From assembly GCA_002317305.1 (NCBI GenBank), contig DCIZ01000143.1, positions 4,705-26,220 of the forward strand: DNA of 21,516 nucleotides. The letters run 5' to 3'. Positions 17,683-21,516 of this stretch are shown here, piece after piece (the first letter of the stretch is position 1; each line of letters begins with the position of its first letter). The DNA is from Campylobacter sp. UBA1713 (GTDB lineage Bacteria; Campylobacterota; Campylobacteria; Campylobacterales; Campylobacteraceae). The notes beneath the pieces are model-generated. The model was not told the origin of the DNA, did not search any database, and worked only from the letters and a program-made list of their open reading frames with translations. A program made the translations under genes and the position numbers.

Positions 17683-18107
17683 TGCTACAACCTAAAAGAA
17701 CTAAATTTAGAAAAATGATGAAAGGTCGCAACCGCGGCTATGCAACTCGTGGCACAAATTTAGCGCTTGGCGAATTTGGCTTAAAAGCGGTCGAAGCGGG
17801 CAGAATTAACTCACGTCAGATAGAGTCAGCGCGTCAAGCTTACACGAGACACGTAAAGCGACAGGCAAAGGCTTGGATTCGAGTTTTCCCTGACAAACCT
17901 ATTACAAAAAAGCCACTTGAAACTCGTATGGGTAAAGGTAAAGGTGGCGTTGAAGAGTGGGTAATGAACATCAAACCGGGAAGAATCATCTTTGAGTTGG
18001 CAGGAGTTAGCGAGGAATTAGCACGTGAGGCTTTGACACTTGCTATGCACAAACTTCCTTTCAAAACCAAATTTGTAACAAGGGAGAGTGAAAATGAAAT
18101 TTTCTGA
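17682..18107 (+). CDS. rplP: 50S ribosomal protein L16
   Basis: Contacts the A-site tRNA. The 141-residue product starts [20 protein letters not shown] and has [20 protein letters not shown] and [12 protein letters not shown] at 17682 is 6 bases after AAGGGG and overlaps the rpsC stop by one base (TGATG); the ATG at 17679 is too close to the ribosome site. Its end overlaps rpmC. Confidence 0.96.
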   Translation: MLQPKRTKFRKMMKGRNRGYATRGTNLALGEFGLKAVEAGRINSRQIESARQAYTRHVKRQAKAWIRVFPDKPITKKPLETRMGKGKGGVEEWVMNIKPGRIIFELAGVSEELAREALTLAMHKLPFKTKFVTRESENEIF

Positions 18108-18279
18108 GATTTCGAGCAAAAATGTAGCCGAGTTAAATGCTTTACTAAAAGAGAAAAAGTTGCTTTTGTTTACTCTAAAACAGAAGCTAAAAACTATGCA
18201 GCTAACGAATCCAAATGAGATCGGTGCGGTTAAAAAAGAGATCGCACAAATTTCAACTGCGATAAATGCAAGCAAATGA
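18094..18279 (+). CDS. rpmC: 50S ribosomal protein L29
   Basis: Small helical hairpin protein beside the exit tunnel. The 61-residue product has [21 protein letters not shown] and a second helix typical of L29. ATG at 18094 gives the family length, with AGGGAGAG as ribosome site; GTG at 18088 would add two residues. It overlaps rplP by 14 bases, so coupling is likely. Confidence 0.93.
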   Translation: MKFSEISSKNVAELNALLKEKKLLLFTLKQKLKTMQLTNPNEIGAVKKEIAQISTAINASK

Positions 18280-18291
18280 AGGAGCTAGATA

Positions 18292-18549
18292 ATGGCAGCA
18301 GAGATGAAAAGAGAGATTGTTGGCGTTGTCGTAACAATAGCTGGTAACAAGAGTGCGACTGTTCTTGTGGAGAGAAGAGTCATGCATCCTAGGTACCGCA
18401 AATTTGTTAAACGCTTCAAAAAATACATCATCCACGATGAGAAAAACGAGCTAAAAGTTGGCGATACAGTTTCGGCTGTTGAGTGCCGTCCGTTGAGCGC
18501 AAGGAAGAGTTTTAGACTCTTAGAGGTTTTGAAAAGAGGAGTTGAATAA
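18292..18549 (+). CDS. rpsQ: 30S ribosomal protein S17
   Basis: OB-fold primary 16S rRNA binder. The 85-residue product has [39 protein letters not shown] and the closing [21 protein letters not shown] precedes the ATG at 18292. The stop TAA shares its last base with the rplN ATG. Confidence 0.96.
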   Translation: MAAEMKREIVGVVVTIAGNKSATVLVERRVMHPRYRKFVKRFKKYIIHDEKNELKVGDTVSAVECRPLSARKSFRLLEVLKRGVE

Positions 18550-18917
18550 TGATCCAAAGCTTTACAAGACTAGCCGTTGCTGATAACAGTGGCGCAAAAG
18601 AGTTGATGTGTATTAAGGTTTTAGGTGGCAGCAAGAGACGTTATGCAACGCTTGGTGATGTTATCGTTTGTTCAGTAAAAAAAGCTTTACCAAATGGTAA
18701 GATCAAAAAAGGCGCAGTTGTAAAAGCAGTTATCGTGCGAACAAAAAAAGAGGTCCACAGAGAGAACGGAAGTTTGATTCGTTTTGATGAAAACGCGGCG
18801 GTGATTCTAGACAACAAAAGAGAGCCAGTCGGAACTCGTATCTTTGGACCAGTTGGCAGAGAGGTGAGATATGCAAACTTCATGAAGATCGTCTCACTCG
18901 CTCCGGAGGTTTTATGA
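18549..18917 (+). CDS. rplN: 50S ribosomal protein L14
   Basis: Subunit-interface protein at bridge B8. The 122-residue product has the L14 signature in [20 protein letters not shown] and [18 protein letters not shown], ending [16 protein letters not shown]. The start overlaps rpsQ by one base; the stop overlaps the rplX start. Confidence 0.97.
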   Translation: MIQSFTRLAVADNSGAKELMCIKVLGGSKRRYATLGDVIVCSVKKALPNGKIKKGAVVKAVIVRTKKEVHRENGSLIRFDENAAVILDNKREPVGTRIFGPVGREVRYANFMKIVSLAPEVL

Positions 18918-19150
18918 TGGCAGTTAAATTTAAGATCACAAAAGGCGATAAAGTAAAAGTTATCGCAGGAGATGACAAAGGCAAGACCGCAAAAGTTTTG
19001 AAAGTGTTGCCTAAAAAGTCGCAGGTTATTGTTGAAGGTGTGAAACTCGTGAAAAAAAGCGTAAAACCTACTGAGGCAAATCCTCAAGGCGGTTTTATAG
19101 CAAAAGAAGCGCCGATTCACATTTCTAATGTAAGTAAAGTTGAGGAATAG
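18917..19150 (+). CDS. rplX: 50S ribosomal protein L24
   Basis: Assembly initiator with a KOW motif. The 77-residue product has [18 protein letters not shown], the KOW core, and [14 protein letters not shown]. Of two adjacent ATGs (18914, 18917) the second is 7 bases from GGAGG and gives the family start MAVKF. It is shorter than the 100-odd residues of E. coli L24, as usual in this phylum. Confidence 0.95.
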   Translation: MAVKFKITKGDKVKVIAGDDKGKTAKVLKVLPKKSQVIVEGVKLVKKSVKPTEANPQGGFIAKEAPIHISNVSKVEE

Positions 19151-19153
19151 CAA

Positions 19154-19696
19154 ATGAGATTGAGAGATAAATTTAACGAGGTCGTTAGACCTGCTCTTGC
19201 AAAAGAGTTTGACATCAAGAATCCGATGCTAATTCCATCTTTGGAAAAGATCGTCATTAGTGTCGGTGCGGGCGATTCAGCAAAAGATGCAAAAGTCATG
19301 CAAAACATGGCAGATACCATTTCGCTTATCGCTGGACAAAAAGCAGTCATCACAAATGCGAAAAAGTCAGTTGCTGGCTTTAAGGTGCGAGATGGTTTTC
19401 CTGTTGGAATCAAAGTAACGTTGCGAAAAGATAACATGTATGCCTTTTTTGACAAGCTAATTAGCATCGCTTTGCCACGTGTGAAGGATTTTAGAGGTTT
19501 GTCAAGAAGCGGTTTTGACGGACGAGGCAACTATAACTTTGGTCTAAATGAACAGCTCATGTTTCCAGAGGTTGTTTACGACCAAATTTTAAGAACGCAT
19601 GGTATGAACATCACGATCGTTACAACAGCAAAAGATGACAAACAAGCGTTTAAGTTGCTTGAGTTGTTCGGTCTTCCATTTGCAAAAGGAAAGTAA
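19154..19696 (+). CDS. rplE: 50S ribosomal protein L5
   Basis: Binds 5S rRNA and the P-site tRNA elbow. The 180-residue product has the family features: [31 protein letters not shown], and [23 protein letters not shown] at 19154 follows GAGGAATAG, where the ribosome site overlaps the rplX stop. rpsN starts one base after its stop. Confidence 0.97.
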   Translation: MRLRDKFNEVVRPALAKEFDIKNPMLIPSLEKIVISVGAGDSAKDAKVMQNMADTISLIAGQKAVITNAKKSVAGFKVRDGFPVGIKVTLRKDNMYAFFDKLISIALPRVKDFRGLSRSGFDGRGNYNFGLNEQLMFPEVVYDQILRTHGMNITIVTTAKDDKQAFKLLELFGLPFAKGK

Positions 19697-19697
19697 G

Positions 19698-19883
19698 ATG
19701 GCTAAAAAATCAATGATAGCAAAGGCGGCTAGAAAGCCTAAATTTAGCTCTCGTTTTTATACGAGATGTCAAATTTGCGGACGACCACATTCGGTCTATA
19801 GAGATTTTGGTATTTGCCGAGTTTGTTTGCGTAAGATGGGCAACGAAGGCTTAATTCCGGGTCTTAAAAAAGCAAGTTGGTAA
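19698..19883 (+). CDS. rpsN: 30S ribosomal protein S14, zinc type
   Basis: Product of 61 residues with two CxxC pairs, CQIC and CRVC, that hold a zinc ion; this is the short C+ form, not the long zinc-free form. It opens [20 protein letters not shown] and ends [13 protein letters not shown] at 19698 is preceded by AAAGGAAAG; the earlier open frame overlaps rplE and is not used. Confidence 0.96.
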   Translation: MAKKSMIAKAARKPKFSSRFYTRCQICGRPHSVYRDFGICRVCLRKMGNEGLIPGLKKASW

Positions 19884-19893
19884 GGAGAAAAAG

Positions 19894-20289
19894 ATGATAA
19901 ATGATTTGATTTCAGACGGACTAACGCGCATCAGAAACGCAGGCATGAGACGACTTGACACGACAAAACTTTTGCACTCAAATGTCGTTGAGGCGACTGT
20001 GAAAATTTTGGCTGAAAAGGGCTACATCGAGAGTTTTAACGTTGAAATAGACGGCAACAAAAAATTCATAAATGTCGTTTTAAAATACAACGAAAATGGC
20101 AAATGTGTCATAAACGAGCTAAAACGAGTTTCAGTCCCAAGCAGACGAATTTACAAAAGCAAAGATGAGATCAAGCGTTTTAAAAACGGCTATGGCACCA
20201 TCATCGTTAGCACAAGCAAGGGCGTTTTGAGCAATGACGTAGCTTACAAAGAGGGCGTGGGCGGCGAAGTTCTTTGCACGGTTTGGTAA
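19894..20289 (+). CDS. rpsH: 30S ribosomal protein S8
   Basis: Primary 16S rRNA binder of the 30S platform; in E. coli it regulates the spc operon. The 131-residue product starts [20 protein letters not shown] and has [18 protein letters not shown] and [20 protein letters not shown] with a normal C-terminus. AAGGAG precedes the ATG. It is the last r-protein gene here: rplF, which normally follows directly, is missing, and a stem-loop and lipoprotein genes come instead. Confidence 0.97.
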   Translation: MINDLISDGLTRIRNAGMRRLDTTKLLHSNVVEATVKILAEKGYIESFNVEIDGNKKFINVVLKYNENGKCVINELKRVSVPSRRIYKSKDEIKRFKNGYGTIIVSTSKGVLSNDVAYKEGVGGEVLCTVW

Positions 20290-20296
20290 CAAATTT

Positions 20297-20346
20297 AAAT
20301 TTTGGTTTTTGGTTTTGACGGTTTTGTTAGAGCCAAACCAAATTTG
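20297..20346 (+). terminator. Imperfect stem-loop after rpsH
   Basis: AAATTTTGGTTTTTGG (20297-20312) can pair, with bulged T residues, with CCAAACCAAATTTG (20333-20346), 8 bases after the rpsH stop. There is no strong T-run after it, so it is a weak terminator or read-through site. It marks the break in the ribosomal operon. Confidence 0.45.
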
Positions 20347-20378
20347 TCGCCAATGAACTTTACTTTTGAAGGGTTAAA

Positions 20379-20903
20379 ATGAAAAATTTAATCTTAGCAG
20401 TAGTCGCTTTGTTTTTTGCAGGTTGTGTAACGGGCTATTCACGTGTAGAAAATGTTCGTTTTTCGAAAGTGAATCTCTCGTTAGACAACATTAACAAACA
20501 ACATGCAAACAAGTATCAAACTCGCGAAGAGATGGCAAATGGCTTTTCGGTTTGCATCGCAAACTGGCTAAAAGAGCAAAATTTGTTAAACCAAAATTCG
20601 CAGTATGAGCTAAACGTTTACATCAGTTATCAGCGAAGATTCGAAGGTTCAAGCAGTAGGCTAGGACCGCCGAAATACTCAGGAAGTTTCATCGTCCTAA
20701 AAGACGGCAAGCCAGAAAGGTCAGTCTCTACTGGACCTATGGCTTACAACCCGGGCTATGTTGGCGACTTAAAGAGTATGGCGAATCAAAACGGGCGAAA
20801 GTTTGAGGATATCATCACGGCTTCATTTTGCGACTACGCAAAAGGCAAAATTCTTGATGTAATAGGCAAGAACGAAGATGCGCTAGACACGGTGGAGAGG
20901 TGA
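20379..20903 (+). CDS. Putative lipoprotein A of a tandem pair, unknown family
   Basis: Product of 174 residues with a lipoprotein signal: basic MK, hydrophobic LILAVVALFF, lipobox FAGC with C16 as the lipid-bearing residue. The mature part begins VTGYSRVENVRF and then alternates helix-like and strand-like segments, with EEMANGFSVCIANWL, SQYELNVYISYQRRF and FEDIITASFCDYAKG. C59 and C151 are both kept in the next gene product and could form a disulphide in the periplasm. After C16 there is no Asp at +2, so outer-membrane sorting is likely. GAAGGG precedes the ATG. I do not recognise the family. Codon use resembles the neighbouring genes. Confidence 0.8.
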   Translation: MKNLILAVVALFFAGCVTGYSRVENVRFSKVNLSLDNINKQHANKYQTREEMANGFSVCIANWLKEQNLLNQNSQYELNVYISYQRRFEGSSSRLGPPKYSGSFIVLKDGKPERSVSTGPMAYNPGYVGDLKSMANQNGRKFEDIITASFCDYAKGKILDVIGKNEDALDTVER

Positions 20904-20974
20904 AAGTTTAGTGGGTTTTGTATCTATTTTGTTACAAAATTTGGTTTTATTTAAATTTTAAAGGTTTTTTTTGC

Positions 20975-21481
20975 ATGAAAAAAATGTTTTTTGTGTTTGT
21001 CGCCTCTTTGGTGGCATTTGTTTTTGTGGGTTGTGGGACAAAATATACGCCGATAGCAAATGTTAAATTTGACAAAGTGCATGTTGAGTTAGAAAACCAA
21101 GTTAAAATGTATGCTAACCAATACCAAAGCCAAGAGGAAATGGAGAAAAAATACAATGTTTGTATCCAAGATTGGTTAAAACAAAATAATCTAATAAATC
21201 CAAACTCCGAATACACTCTTAATGTTTATATTTGGCATTATAGAGGGTTTGTGTGGTTAAGCAATAGACTTTCAAATCCAGCAGGTTCAACAAGTGTTTC
21301 TGTCTTAAAAAATGGTATAATTGAGAGAAAAAAAGCCACAGGAAAATTACACTATGAACCTGGATTTTTTACCAATCTAAAAACAGTGTTTGGTCAAAGC
21401 AAAGCAGCTTTTGAAGACAGAACTATTGAAGCATTTTGTAATCATGCAACGGGTGTTATTTCAAAAGTTTTAGGCAAATAA
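20975..21481 (+). CDS. Putative lipoprotein B of a tandem pair, unknown family
   Basis: Product of 168 residues, a clear paralogue of lipoprotein A along its full length: signal MKKMFFVFVASLVAFVF, lipobox FVGC with C20, then shared stretches such as ANxYQxxEEM, VCIxxWLKxxNLxNxNSxY, LNVYI and the final xxFCxxAxG. C63 and C155 align with the two cysteines of the first protein. Start: ATG at 20975 after AAAGG; 19 upstream in-frame codons are A+T-rich leader. The DNA is visibly more A+T-rich and less biased in codon use than that of its partner, so the two copies have diverged or arrived separately. It is followed after 18 bases by the dispersed repeat. Function unknown. Confidence 0.8.
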   Translation: MKKMFFVFVASLVAFVFVGCGTKYTPIANVKFDKVHVELENQVKMYANQYQSQEEMEKKYNVCIQDWLKQNNLINPNSEYTLNVYIWHYRGFVWLSNRLSNPAGSTSVSVLKNGIIERKKATGKLHYEPGFFTNLKTVFGQSKAAFEDRTIEAFCNHATGVISKVLGK

Positions 21482-21499
21482 GGTTTTGGGCTAAATTTT

Positions 21500-21516
21500 A
21501 GGGCATCTCTAAAAAC
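21500..21516 (+). repeat. Dispersed repeat, copy 3, cut by the window edge
   Basis: AGGGCATCTCTAAAAAC, identical to the first 17 bases of the copies at 5685 and 8440, runs off the right end. As in copy 1 it follows a gene stop closely and is preceded by a run of T and A. What follows is outside the window; an insertion element could begin here. Confidence 0.8.

Noticed and set aside
20442..20457. CACGTG near the start of lipoprotein A as another parS
   Set aside because: Only about 10 of 16 positions match, and the outer arms are lost.

Overview
The window looks like the replication-origin region of a Campylobacter-type epsilonproteobacterium (Campylobacterota). The evidence is the order ruvC / DnaA-box cluster / dnaA / dnaN / gyrB, DnaA boxes built on TTTTCACA, TATAAT-type promoters without a clear -35 box, the very frequent word AAATTTG/CAAATTT, a GyrB of 769 residues, a short zinc-type S14, and r-protein sequences that read as Campylobacter. 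The species cannot be fixed from sequence alone.

Layout. 1-567: ruvC, leftward. 568-845: origin-type region with about nine DnaA boxes. 846-5680: dnaA, dnaN and gyrB, rightward, with five more DnaA boxes in the dnaA-dnaN gap, so the origin appears bipartite. 5833-8425: leftward operon purB, YdfG-like dehydrogenase, ybaK. 8529-9593: rightward RluA-type pseudouridine synthase, convergent with a 34-codon membrane peptide gene (9817-9921, minus) across a nested palindrome. 10115-13314: leftward operon kdsD/kpsF, nucleoside-phosphorylase-like gene, rlmN and an Abi-like HEPN gene, the last three joined by short overlaps. 13315-13736: promoter and long structured leader. 13737-20289: S10/spc ribosomal protein operon from rpsJ to rpsH. 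20379-21481: two paralogous lipoprotein genes where rplF would be expected.

How it works together. The left part holds chromosome start-up functions (initiator, clamp, gyrase, origin, resolvase). Four ParB parS-like loci (one a close inverted pair) are spread over 7.3-12.1 kb, embedded in coding sequence and leaving the peptide trace SRET, so this is probably also the chromosome's partition region. The middle holds housekeeping enzymes for purine synthesis, tRNA proofreading, RNA modification and Kdo precursor synthesis. The right part is translation.

Points that stand out: the S10/spc operon is cut off after rpsH; a 19-bp word, AGGGCATCTCTAAAAACCA, occurs at three gene borders including the extreme right end; a HEPN/Abi-like gene overlaps rlmN; a very small membrane protein gene is present; and two Cys-containing lipoproteins of unknown family lie in tandem. 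I see no rRNA, tRNA, CRISPR array or complete insertion sequence. I do not see a clear new multi-gene system; the strongest leads are the parS cluster, the dispersed repeat, the HEPN gene and the lipoprotein pair.
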